Shown here: positions 1 through 9,233 of the stretch, piece after piece
Numbering within the stretch: position 1 is the first letter of the stretch
How the letters are laid out: each line of letters begins with the position of its first letter
Source of the DNA: Methylomonas methanica
GTDB taxonomy: Bacteria; Pseudomonadota; Gammaproteobacteria; Methylococcales; Methylomonadaceae
DNA length: 64,000 nt
Direction of reading: 5' to 3'
Assembly: GCA_001644045.1 (NCBI GenBank)
Contig: LUUF01000078.1
Span: 33,341-97,340, forward strand
Made by a program: the position numbers and the translations under genes
Notes under the pieces: generated by a model
Databases searched by the model: none
The model's input: only the letters and a program-made list of their open reading frames with translations
What the model was told of the DNA's origin: nothing

Positions 1-513
1 CTAATCGTATTCGCTGCGCTGACGCTGTGGCGCGGCTTTACGGCGGCGGGTCTGGTCGCACGCGTGACTAGTTTTTTACTGGCAGCGGTATTGTTGGCTG
101 GCGCCTATTTCGCCACCACCTATTTCGTCTGGCTGGTCCCGTCGTTCGCTTATTTGTGGCTGACATTTTTGTTCGGACATACCCTGTGGTCGCCGCCTTC
201 TTTTATCGAACGCTTGGTGCGTTTGCAGTTTCCGGAGCTAGTGCCCGGCATTGCCGAATATTGCCGGAATTTGACCTGGGTTTGGACCTTGTTCTTTGCC
301 ATCAATATCCTGATCTGCGCCGCCCTGCCGCTGATCGCCGGGCAGACTGCTTGGGCAATTTATACCGGTGCGGTGGTGTATCTATTGATGGGCCTGCTTG
401 GAACCGGCGAATGGTTTTACCGGCATTGGCGCTTTCCCGATCTGGAAATTCCGCCGGCCTTGGAGACTTTTAAATGCATTGCGATGAACGGCCATAAGGT
501 ATTCAAAGGATGA
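1..513 (+). CDS. COG4648-like membrane protein of an aryl-polyene-type cluster (5' end outside window)
   Basis: The frame is open from base 1, so the gene starts before the window; the GTG at 64 is only an internal candidate. The visible 170 residues are strongly hydrophobic, with about four membrane segments and a soluble C-terminal tail. Composition and position immediately before a LolA-like gene and an MMPL exporter match the small membrane proteins (COG4648 type) found in aryl polyene and related fatty-acid-like pigment clusters. The stop overlaps the next ATG (ATGA at 510-513), so the two genes are translationally coupled. Molecular function is unknown; the family assignment rests on context and general look. 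Confidence 0.6.
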   Translation, partial: LIVFAALTLWRGFTAAGLVARVTSFLLAAVLLAGAYFATTYFVWLVPSFAYLWLTFLFGHTLWSPPSFIERLVRLQFPELVPGIAEYCRNLTWVWTLFFAINILICAALPLIAGQTAWAIYTGAVVYLLMGLLGTGEWFYRHWRFPDLEIPPALETFKCIAMNGHKVFKG

Positions 514-1142
514 ACATTAGACGCATGCTGTTTTTCCTCCTGGCCTTGTTGCCAATTTCCGGATTAGCCGATGAAGCCTTGCTGACCGAATTGCTGGCCC
601 GCATTCGCCAAACTAGCCAGTCGCAATTTCGTTATGAAGAAACCCGCACACTGGAACTGGCGACGTCGCCATGGCACGGTCAGGGTTACATGCTGTCCGG
701 GGCCGACGGTAGCCTGGTCAAGTTACAACTGAAACCCACGCGGTTGATCATGGCCATCGCCGATCAGCGCATGCTCTATTGGGACCCGCAACAAAACCAA
801 CGCCACAGCGCGGCTCTGGATTCGGCAGGTGCCGCCGGCGAGCAAATCAAGGTGTTTCGTACCATCCTGCAGGGGCGAACCGACGAACTGCAAACAAGCT
901 ATGACATTGCCGCCGAAAAACAAGGTAAACAATGGACCTTGCGAATGACACCGAAGCCGGAATTGAAGGCCGATGAGATCCCGGCTATCGAAATTTCCGG
1001 CGACGACGAGGACAAGCAGCGGCGCATAATAATCAAACAAGCCGACGGCGAATCCACCGAGTACCGGATGCAAAAAGCCACCGAAGCCCAGCAACAGGAA
1101 TATTCCCTCCAGCGCTTGCTGCTGGAAGCCAGCGGAGAATAA
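510..1142 (+). CDS. LolA-like outer-membrane lipoprotein carrier protein
   Basis: A 210-residue protein with a clear N-terminal signal peptide (about residues 1-20, ending near SGLADE), followed by a periplasmic, beta-rich domain of the LolA/LolB type. In aryl-polyene clusters such a protein is thought to carry the lipidic product or a lipoprotein across the periplasm; that role is inferred from context. The ATG overlaps the previous stop. The MMPL exporter starts 3 bp downstream, giving a tight operon that handles product export. Confidence 0.72.
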   Translation: MNIRRMLFFLLALLPISGLADEALLTELLARIRQTSQSQFRYEETRTLELATSPWHGQGYMLSGADGSLVKLQLKPTRLIMAIADQRMLYWDPQQNQRHSAALDSAGAAGEQIKVFRTILQGRTDELQTSYDIAAEKQGKQWTLRMTPKPELKADEIPAIEISGDDEDKQRRIIIKQADGESTEYRMQKATEAQQQEYSLQRLLLEASGE

Positions 1143-1145
1143 GGC

Positions 1146-3470
1146 GTGTCTTTCGTCTGGAGAAAGCGCTGGTTCGTGCTGCTGCTTCCGCTATTGGCGG
1201 CGATTACCTTTTGGCAAATCCGCGTGGAAACCGACCTGAACGCTTTTTTTACCGCGACCGATGACGAGGATTCTCGGCTGTTGTCCGGCTTGTTGAAGTC
1301 CGGCGAATTATCGCGGCGCTACTTGTTAGTCGTCGAAAAGGTTGAGCCAGCGGCTGGTGTAAGCAGTAGTCCGGAAAATCAGATTTCCGTCGCGGGGTTT
1401 GGCGCTCGGCTAGTTAATCAGCTTGCCAAACTCGATGACGTGGAACAGGCGTGGCCGGCAGACCAGCCGCCCCGCGACTGGGTCGATGCCGTCGCCTCTT
1501 ACGCGCCTTACCACGCCCGACTATTCAGCCTGAATCCCGAACAGGATGCGCAGGAATTGTTTGATACTGCCCAGTTGGCTGCCAAAGCCGAAGGGCTGAA
1601 ACAAGCCTTGCTTTCCCCACAAGGCGGCTTCGTTAAAGCCATCGCCAAGCAAGACCCCTTGCTGCTGTCTCTAAATGGCTTTAAGGATTTACAGGGCCAA
1701 TTCCAGCAGCAAGCCAAGCTTGGCAGCGGCGGCGCGTTGATCTTACAAAGCCGGCCGGCGGCATTGGATTCCGAGGCTCAGACCCGATTGCAAGCGGCAA
1801 TTCGGGCCAGCTTCGACAGCTTGAACGCGGAAGCCGGCGGCGCTTTTAAGTTATCGATGGCCGGGGTACCGGTGTTCAGCGTCGCCGCGCAAAGCGAGAT
1901 CAGCCAGGACGTGACGCTGGTTTCGGTGGTGTCCAGCCTGGCAGTGGTCTTGGTCTTTCTATTTTTATTTCATTCCTTTTCTGCGTTGCACTGGGTAATG
2001 ATGGTGCAGGGCGCTTCGTTTGTGATCGGTACCTTGGCCACCGCCTTGGCCTTCCCGCAGGTCCATAGTCTGACGCTGGCTTTGGGCGCCAGCTTGATCG
2101 GCATCTCCTCCGATTATCCGATGCACGTGATGGTGCATTGCGCCAAACACCGTAACACGCCTTTGTCGGCGGCTCGATTGCTGTGGCCGAGTTTGTTAGT
2201 GGGCGGTTTGACCACTGCGATTGGCTACGGCGCACTGGGCTTAACCGGGTTTCCCGGCTTCGAGCAAATCGCCGTGTTTGCTTTTGCCAGCGTCGCCGCG
2301 TCTTTAGGATTGACCCGTTGGGTATTGCCGGCCTTGCTGGCCAATTCCCAGCTGCACTCCGCACATTTGCCCGGCATCGCTGCCTGGGTGGATTTCTGCG
2401 GCCGTCACCGGAAAATCCTGCTGGGTTTGTTTGCTGTTAGCGTGGTTTTAGCCGGGCTTTGTCTGCCGCAAATCCGCTGGATGGATGACATGCAGAAGCT
2501 GGCGGTGGACATGGATTTGTTAAAGCAGCAGGATGCTGCGGTGCGTTCGCATTTTTCCAGCATCGAGCCGGGCCGCTTCGTATTGATACAAGCCGACGAT
2601 TGGGAAACCGCACTGCAACGATCCGAAGCCGCCGAGCGCCGGCTGAAGTCTTTAAAGCAGGCCGGTGTGATTAGCGAATACCACGGCCTGTTTCCATGGC
2701 TGGTATCAGAACAACTGCAAACGGAAAACGCCGAAGTTTACCAACGCGAGTTAACGCCGGCATTCCAACAGGCCTGGCAAGCGGGCTTAGCCAAGTCTGG
2801 CCTGTCGGTCGATAAACTTGGGACATTACTACCTGTGGCGCCTGAACCATTGCAGCCCGCTAAGGTTATGGATACGCCTGTTAGGCATATTCTGTCCGGA
2901 CAAATAGTGACCGGGCAAACTGGCGTGATGTTGTCGCTGTGGCTGGGCGAGCACGATCCGGAAAAACTGATAGCGGGCTTGGCTGGCTTGGAAGGCACGC
3001 GTTATTTTAGTCAAAAAGATCAACTGGATCAGTTGGCCGGCAAATACCGGGACCGATCTTTAGTAATGCTGGCCATAGGTATCGGCGTGATGGCATTGTT
3101 CATCTGGCTGCAACAACGCGACCTGCGCAAGGTGTTTCTGACCTTGCTGCCATCCGTGGCCTCTGTTCTATTTATTTTCGCAACCTGGGCGCTGATGGGC
3201 GAGGAAGTCAGTTTTCTGCACGTGATCGGTCTATTGTTGTCGGTATCGTTGTGCGTGGATTACGGCATATTCTTTATCGACAATCGTGGCAAGGATGCCG
3301 ATGTTACCTATCATGCGATCGCCTCATCGACATTAACAACAATCGCTTCGTTCGGCGCGCTGGGCTTGGGCAAGACGCCGACCTTGCCAATTCTGGCACT
3401 CTCGGTAAGCTTGGGCGTGACCTTGGGTTTTCTTCTCTGCCCTTTACTGATCCAAAAACCGAAGAATTAA
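1146..3470 (+). CDS. MMPL/RND-family exporter of the polyene cluster
   Basis: A 774-residue inner-membrane protein starting at GTG. It has the MMPL layout: one N-terminal membrane helix (residues 7-23), a large periplasmic domain, a helix bundle at roughly 255-400, a second membrane anchor near 422-440, a second periplasmic domain, and a final bundle at about 650-770. Proteins of this size sit in aryl-polyene clusters and are believed to move the lipid-linked polyene to the outer membrane together with the LolA-like carrier. The stop TAA shares its last base with the ATG of the next gene, so coupling continues into the ketosynthase. Confidence 0.85.
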   Translation: MSFVWRKRWFVLLLPLLAAITFWQIRVETDLNAFFTATDDEDSRLLSGLLKSGELSRRYLLVVEKVEPAAGVSSSPENQISVAGFGARLVNQLAKLDDVEQAWPADQPPRDWVDAVASYAPYHARLFSLNPEQDAQELFDTAQLAAKAEGLKQALLSPQGGFVKAIAKQDPLLLSLNGFKDLQGQFQQQAKLGSGGALILQSRPAALDSEAQTRLQAAIRASFDSLNAEAGGAFKLSMAGVPVFSVAAQSEISQDVTLVSVVSSLAVVLVFLFLFHSFSALHWVMMVQGASFVIGTLATALAFPQVHSLTLALGASLIGISSDYPMHVMVHCAKHRNTPLSAARLLWPSLLVGGLTTAIGYGALGLTGFPGFEQIAVFAFASVAASLGLTRWVLPALLANSQLHSAHLPGIAAWVDFCGRHRKILLGLFAVSVVLAGLCLPQIRWMDDMQKLAVDMDLLKQQDAAVRSHFSSIEPGRFVLIQADDWETALQRSEAAERRLKSLKQAGVISEYHGLFPWLVSEQLQTENAEVYQRELTPAFQQAWQAGLAKSGLSVDKLGTLLPVAPEPLQPAKVMDTPVRHILSGQIVTGQTGVMLSLWLGEHDPEKLIAGLAGLEGTRYFSQKDQLDQLAGKYRDRSLVMLAIGIGVMALFIWLQQRDLRKVFLTLLPSVASVLFIFATWALMGEEVSFLHVIGLLLSVSLCVDYGIFFIDNRGKDADVTYHAIASSTLTTIASFGALGLGKTPTLPILALSVSLGVTLGFLLCPLLIQKPKN

Positions 3471-4672
3471 TGAGTATCTCCCCGCTGATTTCTCCAGTTG
3501 CCGTCACGGCCTACCAGTGCGTCAGTGCTGGCGGTGATGATTTAGAAGCCTTGTATGCCAGCCTGATCGCCAACCGTACTCGCCTGAAACCGCTAACGCT
3601 ATTTGATATTCCTTTCGATACGTTAGTGGGCGAGGTGACTTCACCGCTGCCGGAAATTCGCTCCAGCTTGAAGGCCTACGACTGCCGCAATGCCAGACTG
3701 ACTTTAAAAGCACTGGCGCAAGGAAATTTTCGCGCCGATGTCGAGAGGGCAATCGCAAGCTATGGCGCGGCAAGAGTCGGTTTGATCCTGGGCACCAGCA
3801 CCTCCGGCATCTACGACTCCGAGAATGCTTATACCCATCTGCTACAAAACGGCGTCATGCCCGGCGATTTTTATTTCACCAAGGTGCAAACAGCCCAAGC
3901 GACTGCCGAATTTTTGCGGCTGGAATTGGGTTTAAAAGGCCCTTGCTATGCTATTTCCACGGCCTGTTCGTCCAGCGCGAAAGCCTTGGCGGCCGCGCAA
4001 CGCTTGCTCGCGACAGACTGCTGCGATGCGGTGTTGGTAGCCGGCGTGGACAGTTTGTGCCGTCTGACGCTGCGCGGTTTCAACAGTTTACAGCTAACCT
4101 CGTCGGAAGCCTGCCGACCGATGGATGCCCAGCGCCAAGGCATCAACATAGGGGAGGGCGCTGCTTTATTGCTGCTGGAAATGCCAAGCGAAGAAAACGC
4201 CGGCCGGCCGCGATTGTTGGCAGTGGGCGAATCTTCCGACGCCCATCACATGAGTGCCCCGCACCCGGACGGCGTCGGCGCCGCTACGGCCATGGCGCAG
4301 GCCTTGCGCCTGGCGGGACGCGATGTTAGCGAAGTCGATTACATCAACCTGCACGCTACCGCCAGCTCGCTTAACGATCTATCCGAAGCCAGGGCCGTGG
4401 TCAGTTTATTTCCCAATCCACCGCCGTGCAGCGGCGTAAAAGGTTTGCTCGGTCATACCCTGGGTGCGGCTGGCGCGGTTGAGACTATCGTCAGTTTATT
4501 AGCGTTGGAGCGTGGGTTCCTGCCCGGTACCTGCGGCTTGCAACAGCCGGACCCGGAATGCCTGTTCCCGGTGGTCGCGGCGCCGAATCTAGAAATTAGC
4601 CCGCGACTGATCTTAAGCAATGCCTTTGGCTTTGGTGGCAACAACGCGAGTGTCTTACTGGAGGCTGCGTGA
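3470..4672 (+). CDS. beta-ketoacyl-ACP synthase (FabF/FabB-like)
   Basis: A 400-residue condensing enzyme extending ACP-bound chains with malonyl-ACP. The thiolase-fold active site is complete: Cys166 in TACSSSAKA, His295 in HATAS and His329 in GLLGHTLGAAG. The reading frame is open further upstream, to 3251, but that part overlaps the MMPL gene. The ATG at 3470 overlaps the exporter stop and begins a normal family N-terminus, so it is chosen. It pairs with the following catalytically incomplete KS-like protein, the usual arrangement of a KS with a chain-length factor in aryl-polyene biosynthesis. Confidence 0.9.
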   Translation: MSISPLISPVAVTAYQCVSAGGDDLEALYASLIANRTRLKPLTLFDIPFDTLVGEVTSPLPEIRSSLKAYDCRNARLTLKALAQGNFRADVERAIASYGAARVGLILGTSTSGIYDSENAYTHLLQNGVMPGDFYFTKVQTAQATAEFLRLELGLKGPCYAISTACSSSAKALAAAQRLLATDCCDAVLVAGVDSLCRLTLRGFNSLQLTSSEACRPMDAQRQGINIGEGAALLLLEMPSEENAGRPRLLAVGESSDAHHMSAPHPDGVGAATAMAQALRLAGRDVSEVDYINLHATASSLNDLSEARAVVSLFPNPPPCSGVKGLLGHTLGAAGAVETIVSLLALERGFLPGTCGLQQPDPECLFPVVAAPNLEISPRLILSNAFGFGGNNASVLLEAA

Positions 4673-5421
4673 TGGACTGCATGAGTCTGCTGGGGTTTTG
4701 TGTCTGTGCGCCGGATGCGGAATTTCGCGGCAGTCTGCCGTTTCCGGCCTTTGATATCAATCGCGACACCATTCCGCCGCTGTTACGCCGTCGCAGCAGC
4801 CAAGCGATGCAAATGGCGTTCAGCGCTGCGGCGGCGGCTTGCGGGCATGCCGGGCGTTCGCCGGCAACGCTGCCCTCGATATTTGCCAGCGTGGCCGGCG
4901 AGATAAACACCACCGACCAGCTTTGCAGCGAATTAGTCAAGGCGGATGGCGTGATTTCTCCCGCCGCTTTTCATAATTCCGTGCAGAACACCGCGGCCGG
5001 TTATTGGAGTATCGCCCAGCAATGCACCCAACCCGCCAGCGCCATAGCGGCAGGTACGGACACCTTTGCTATGGCCTTGCTGGAAGCCTGGTGCCAGTTG
5101 TCTTGCCAGGGCGGCGAGCTGCTGTTAGTTTGTTACGATGAAATCTGGCCTGCATATCTGGCTCCCGATTGCGGCAGTCCGGCTTTTGCCTGCGCAATGG
5201 TATTGGCGGCTGGCGCCGTGGAGGGCGGTCTCGTGCAAATAGCCAGGCCGAAAACTGGTGCGGCCATTTTTCCGCCTGCCTGGACAAAATCGGCGGATAG
5301 TATGCCGATTTTGGCCGCCATTCCCTTGCTCGAGGCGGCTTCAGTTAGGGCAGGGGCGCAAGCTATAGCGCTAACGCCGCATACACCGAGTTGGCAAGTT
5401 GATTTAGGTGGTTGGAAATAA
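4672..5421 (+). CDS. beta-ketoacyl synthase-like chain-length factor
   Basis: A protein of about 249 residues resembling only the N-terminal half of a ketosynthase (the short chain-length-factor-like family of aryl polyene clusters). The region after SIFASVAGEINTTDQL and the block HNSVQNTAAGYWSIA are typical, but no active-site Cys of the TACSS type and no C-terminal KS half are present. It should partner the preceding KS and influence product length. Its ATG at 4672 overlaps the upstream TGA by one base; a GTG at 4669 is an alternative. It is the last gene of the tight operon. Confidence 0.78.
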   Translation: MDCMSLLGFCVCAPDAEFRGSLPFPAFDINRDTIPPLLRRRSSQAMQMAFSAAAAACGHAGRSPATLPSIFASVAGEINTTDQLCSELVKADGVISPAAFHNSVQNTAAGYWSIAQQCTQPASAIAAGTDTFAMALLEAWCQLSCQGGELLLVCYDEIWPAYLAPDCGSPAFACAMVLAAGAVEGGLVQIARPKTGAAIFPPAWTKSADSMPILAAIPLLEAASVRAGAQAIALTPHTPSWQVDLGGWK

Positions 5422-5516
5422 TGGCTTGTTATTATCCAAAAAAACAGACAACGGTGAAAAACTGCGGTAACTGAACTACTATTGACCGCTACCAAAACTA
5501 AGCAAAAGGTATCTCC

Positions 5517-5927
5517 GTGAAACACTATAAAACTTTGGCATTCTTCGCGGCATTGGCGCTGGGCGCAGGCTGTGCATCAAGCAATAAAGCACCCGCCCAA
5601 GCAGGCGCACCGGCGGCTCAATCAAGTACCGCGCCGGAATCCCGGATCGACGGTAATTTCCCGGCCAATAGCCCATTCGCCAAACTCAAGCTGGGCATGA
5701 CCCAAGGTCAGGTCCACGAGATTTTGGGTCAACCCACCGACACCAAGTCTTACCAAACCGGCAAAGCCTGGATCCCGTTTTATTTCGGTCCGGATGTGAT
5801 GCGGACCGATGAGTTTTACAAGGGCGTGGGCATCATCACCTACACCGGTGCCGGCATAGGTGGCGTGCATTGGACCGTGTTCAGGGCCATTTACAACGCA
5901 GCCGAAGACGGTTATCCGAACGATTAA
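5517..5927 (+). CDS. BamE/SmpA-like small lipoprotein
   Basis: A 136-residue predicted lipoprotein starting at GTG. The signal peptide ends in a lipobox (LGAGC, Cys at about residue 19), followed by an Ala/Pro/Ser-rich linker. The domain begins with KLGMTQGQVHEILGQP, the repeated-turn motif of SmpA/OmlA (BamE)-like folds. It is probably an outer-membrane-anchored lipoprotein in the periplasm. It lies 95 bp after the chain-length factor and 15 bp before the flavoprotein, so it may be co-transcribed with the latter. A specific role is not visible. Confidence 0.65.
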   Translation: MKHYKTLAFFAALALGAGCASSNKAPAQAGAPAAQSSTAPESRIDGNFPANSPFAKLKLGMTQGQVHEILGQPTDTKSYQTGKAWIPFYFGPDVMRTDEFYKGVGIITYTGAGIGGVHWTVFRAIYNAAEDGYPND

Positions 5928-5942
5928 CCAATATATCTCCGA

Positions 5943-7151
5943 ATGATGCTCGACAATAAGCAAAACGGTTTTGACTATGATGTTGCGGTCGTCGGTGGCG
6001 GCCCGGCCGGCTCGACGGCCGCGACGTTGCTGGCGCAATATGGTCACCAGGTTTTGCTGTTGGAGAGCGGCAGGCATCCGCGCTTTCACATCGGCGAATC
6101 CATGCTGCCGTTTAGCGAGCCGGTGATTCAACGCTTGGGGATAGATTGGAGCGCCGGCAATCTATCGAAAAGCGGAGCGGTATTCATTGACGAAGCCACC
6201 GAGCAACGCATGTTTTTTCCGTTGGCAATCAATCGCAAGACCTACCAGATCGAACGCGGCCCGTTTGATCAAATGCTGTTTGAAAACGCCGGTAAACACG
6301 GTGTCGAAACGCATCAGGACGAAAAAGTACTGGAAGTTTCCTGCCAACCGGCAGGGGTGGACATCGTCTCCGACAAAGGCCAATACCGCTGCCGCTATCT
6401 GATCGATGCCACCGGCCGCAGCGCGTTGATGGGCAGGAAAGACAAAGCCATCAAGCGTATCGAAAACTTGGGCAAGTTTGCGGTGTATACCCATTTTCAG
6501 AACATTCAGCCGGGCGAGGAGGCCGATGAACTGTTCAGTTCCGGCAATATTTATGTGCCGGTCGTGGACATAGGCTGGATCTGGATCATTCCGCTGGCCG
6601 GACGGCGCCTGAGCGTGGGATTGGTGGTACAGAAAGAGCGTCCCAAGGACTGCGATGCGGAAGAATTGTTGCGCCGTTATTTAGAGGCTTCACCAATTTT
6701 GAGCCGTTTGTTAAAAGGGGCGGAGCAATTCGCGCCGGTACGGGTTGAAGCGGATTTCAGTTACACCAACCAAAGCCGCTACGGCGCCCGCTATGCCTGC
6801 TGCGGCGATGCGGCAGGCTTCCTCGATCCGGTATTTTCCTCCGGCGTGTTTCTGGCGTTCACCAGCGCCGCCCGGATTGCCGACCGCGCCCACCTGGGGC
6901 TAACCGACGGGCGGGAAGCCGATCCCGCGCTTCATGCCGAAGATGATGAAAAGTACTTGCTGGGTTTCAACACGATGCGACTATTCGTCGAACGTTTTTA
7001 CCAATCCAACATCGTCCATAACCTGTTTTTCGAAGCCGACCGAGACCCTGATTTGAAAGCTCAAATAGCCCAGCTCTTAGCGGGCGACTTATGGGTAGAC
7101 GACAACAAACTGCAACAAAGCCTGCTGGCCGGTCGCCGCGGTGTGAGTTAG
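5943..7151 (+). CDS. FAD-dependent oxidoreductase of the tryptophan-halogenase superfamily
   Basis: A 402-residue flavoprotein. The N-terminus holds a dinucleotide-binding GGGPAG loop (residues 18-23) followed by an acidic LLLES segment, and a later CCGDAAGFLDP block binds the FAD ribityl chain. The halogenase-superfamily signature WxWxIP is present (W212, W214, P217), and an SKSGAVF segment near residue 78 could supply the lysine conserved in flavin-dependent halogenases. Many members with these motifs act as hydroxylases or reductases, so halogenation is not proven. The neighbours suggest a role in tailoring a polyene or aryl lipid. About 260 bp without a clear gene follow. Confidence 0.75.
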   Translation: MMLDNKQNGFDYDVAVVGGGPAGSTAATLLAQYGHQVLLLESGRHPRFHIGESMLPFSEPVIQRLGIDWSAGNLSKSGAVFIDEATEQRMFFPLAINRKTYQIERGPFDQMLFENAGKHGVETHQDEKVLEVSCQPAGVDIVSDKGQYRCRYLIDATGRSALMGRKDKAIKRIENLGKFAVYTHFQNIQPGEEADELFSSGNIYVPVVDIGWIWIIPLAGRRLSVGLVVQKERPKDCDAEELLRRYLEASPILSRLLKGAEQFAPVRVEADFSYTNQSRYGARYACCGDAAGFLDPVFSSGVFLAFTSAARIADRAHLGLTDGREADPALHAEDDEKYLLGFNTMRLFVERFYQSNIVHNLFFEADRDPDLKAQIAQLLAGDLWVDDNKLQQSLLAGRRGVS

Positions 7152-7415
7152 TTTTTTCCAGAAATTTCCAGCGTTTTTACTTTCCCAAACCTTCTCAGCC
7201 AGCAGCCACGACATCGAATTTAACTCAGCGCTGTCGATACGCCGGCAAACATTGTCGAGAAATGGGTATATCCAAATCAGGCCGTCTCGTTTTTTACGTT
7301 AGTGACACTCGCGGTTTTTAGGCTGTGCTAGTCTTTAGTTTTTTCGACTCGGACGAATCACTATGCGCGTTAATCAATCTTCGTTGGGGCCAAAACGCTG
7401 CTCAGCCTGCTGGCG

Positions 7416-8210
7416 ATGGTTATTTTTGGCTTTCCGATTATTTATACCGTTTTGTACCACCCGATCAGCCGCATGGCATCGGCCAATCCCTTGTACAAGG
7501 AATTGTCCAAGGACGCATTCATGGTGATGTCCAGCAAAGTTGATTTGGCAGCCGGGCGCTTGATCCGCTTTAGCGATGCGACGGGTAAGCTACAGATCAG
7601 CAGAATAGTCGGCATGTCGGGCGATGAAATCGGTTTTGTGGCGGGCGTATTGTCGGTTAACGGTAAACCGGCCGCCGAATACCCACAGAATACATTGCCA
7701 AATTCGACGTTGATCGTGCCGCAACAGGCCGTTTTTTATTTTCCGGACTTCATTCCCAACGCTGCGGAGTCTGCGAATCCCGGAACATTGGCGAACCATC
7801 TATTGGCCCAGAGCAGCATAAGTGCAACTGTGCTTTATGTATTCGATCAGGCGACGTCGGCGGCAGAGCATCCGGAACTATTCGTTTACGGTTCGGCATT
7901 GATCCTGCTCTATGGCCTGGTATTTTTCGGACTCGGCAAGCGTAAGGACCGTATTTTTAAACTGGTTTATTACCTAGCGCGGATCAGTGTTGGTTTGAAT
8001 TTTGCCATCTGGTTGTTACTCGGGATCTTAGGCATATCGTTTGGGTATAAAGCCGCTATACCAGCTATTTACTATGCGTTTGTCTCCTGGTTGACGTTTT
8101 TTGGTTTATCTATCGCCGCAGCGGGCACGACACTGGTAGCGATTGTGATATTCGCGGTGTTGGCGCTATTTTCCGATACCGAATTCGCGACTAAGCGCCT
8201 CAACTCGTAG
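7416..8210 (+). CDS. membrane protein with degenerate signal-peptidase-I-like (S26) segment
   Basis: 264 residues from ATG 7416: one N-terminal hydrophobic segment, a soluble part to about residue 125, then four membrane segments (residues about 155-260). The soluble part contains SRIVGMSGDEI followed by LSVNGKP, which resembles boxes D and E of signal peptidase I. The usual catalytic Ser box is missing and the expected Lys before the R-V-G motif is Ser, so peptidase activity is unlikely. The true N-terminus may be longer. ATG 7363 gives MRVNQSSLG in another frame and would join this frame if one base were missing from the GGGG run at 7385-7388. Confidence 0.5.
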   Translation: MVIFGFPIIYTVLYHPISRMASANPLYKELSKDAFMVMSSKVDLAAGRLIRFSDATGKLQISRIVGMSGDEIGFVAGVLSVNGKPAAEYPQNTLPNSTLIVPQQAVFYFPDFIPNAAESANPGTLANHLLAQSSISATVLYVFDQATSAAEHPELFVYGSALILLYGLVFFGLGKRKDRIFKLVYYLARISVGLNFAIWLLLGILGISFGYKAAIPAIYYAFVSWLTFFGLSIAAAGTTLVAIVIFAVLALFSDTEFATKRLNS

Positions 8211-8293
8211 CCTGGAATGACAAACGGACAGGCTCTGCTAAGCTTGGCTCTCTAGTCACCCACCCGCCTCGTTAATAGGACTATCCAAAGCTT

Positions 8294-9220
8294 ATGGATG
8301 CCATGCTTTCTTTAATCGAAAACGTCGAAAAAGTCATCATCGGCAAACGGCCGGTTATCGAACTGGCCGTGGTCGCGATGCTGTGCCGCGGCCATGTGTT
8401 GCTGGAGGATGTACCCGGCACCGGTAAGACCATGTTGGCCAGGGCATTGGCCCGTTCCGTGGCGGTGGACATGAAACGCCTGCAATGCACCTCGGATTTA
8501 TTACCGTCGGACATCACCGGCGTCGCCATCTACAATCAAAAGACCGCCGATTTCGAATTCAGGCCGGGACCGGTGTTTACCCATTTGCTGCTGGCCGACG
8601 AAATCAACCGTGCCACGCCGCGCGCACAATCGGCTTTGCTGGAATGCATGGAAGAGTTTCATGTCAGCGTGGATGGTCATACTCATGAACTTCCCAAGCT
8701 GTTCATGGTGTTGGCTACCCAGAACCCGATCGATATGGCCGGCACCCACGCCTTGCCGGAAGCGCAACTGGACCGGTTTTTCATGCGCTTGCGGATGGAG
8801 TACCCCAGTATCGAACAGGAAATGCGGATACTGGCGGCGCAAGCCCAGACTCACCCTATCGACAGCCTGCCGGCCGTCACGTCCGAAGCCGATATTCTGG
8901 CGGCGCGGGCTCAGGTCAAAGCGGTGCATATCAGTATGGACGTGGCTAAATATATGGTCGGTATCAGCGCCGCCAGCCGCCAGCACAGCGATTTACGCTT
9001 GGGTATCAGCCCGCGCGGCACCTTGGCCTTGGCGCGTGGTGCACAAGGCCTGGCCTATTTGCGCGGCCGGGATTTCGTGTCGCCCGACCTGGTGAAAAGC
9101 ATCGCCCCGGCGATTCTGGAACATCGCTTGATCGTCAAGCCGCAAGCGGCGGTGCTGGGACGCAATGCCGGCGACATACTCGCGGAAATTCTCGATCGGC
9201 TGCCGCCGCCGGTGGTTTGA
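8294..9220 (+). CDS. MoxR-family AAA+ ATPase
   Basis: A 308-residue ATPase with Walker A (PGTGKT, residues 41-46), Walker B (LLADEINRA near residue 102) and a sensor-1 region (ATQNP), as in MoxR proteins. These act as chaperone-like ATPases assembling or activating partner complexes, usually together with a DUF58 protein and a membrane protein encoded next to them. Exactly those follow here (DUF58 13 bp downstream, then the interrupted membrane protein), so it is the first gene of a MoxR-DUF58 operon. The client is unknown. Confidence 0.92.
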   Translation: MDAMLSLIENVEKVIIGKRPVIELAVVAMLCRGHVLLEDVPGTGKTMLARALARSVAVDMKRLQCTSDLLPSDITGVAIYNQKTADFEFRPGPVFTHLLLADEINRATPRAQSALLECMEEFHVSVDGHTHELPKLFMVLATQNPIDMAGTHALPEAQLDRFFMRLRMEYPSIEQEMRILAAQAQTHPIDSLPAVTSEADILAARAQVKAVHISMDVAKYMVGISAASRQHSDLRLGISPRGTLALARGAQGLAYLRGRDFVSPDLVKSIAPAILEHRLIVKPQAAVLGRNAGDILAEILDRLPPPVV

Positions 9221-9233
9221 TCGTTAGACCGCA

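Noticed and set aside
3251..3469. Long N-terminal extension of the ketosynthase frame.
   Set aside because: It overlaps the MMPL exporter coding region, and the family N-terminus begins at 3470.
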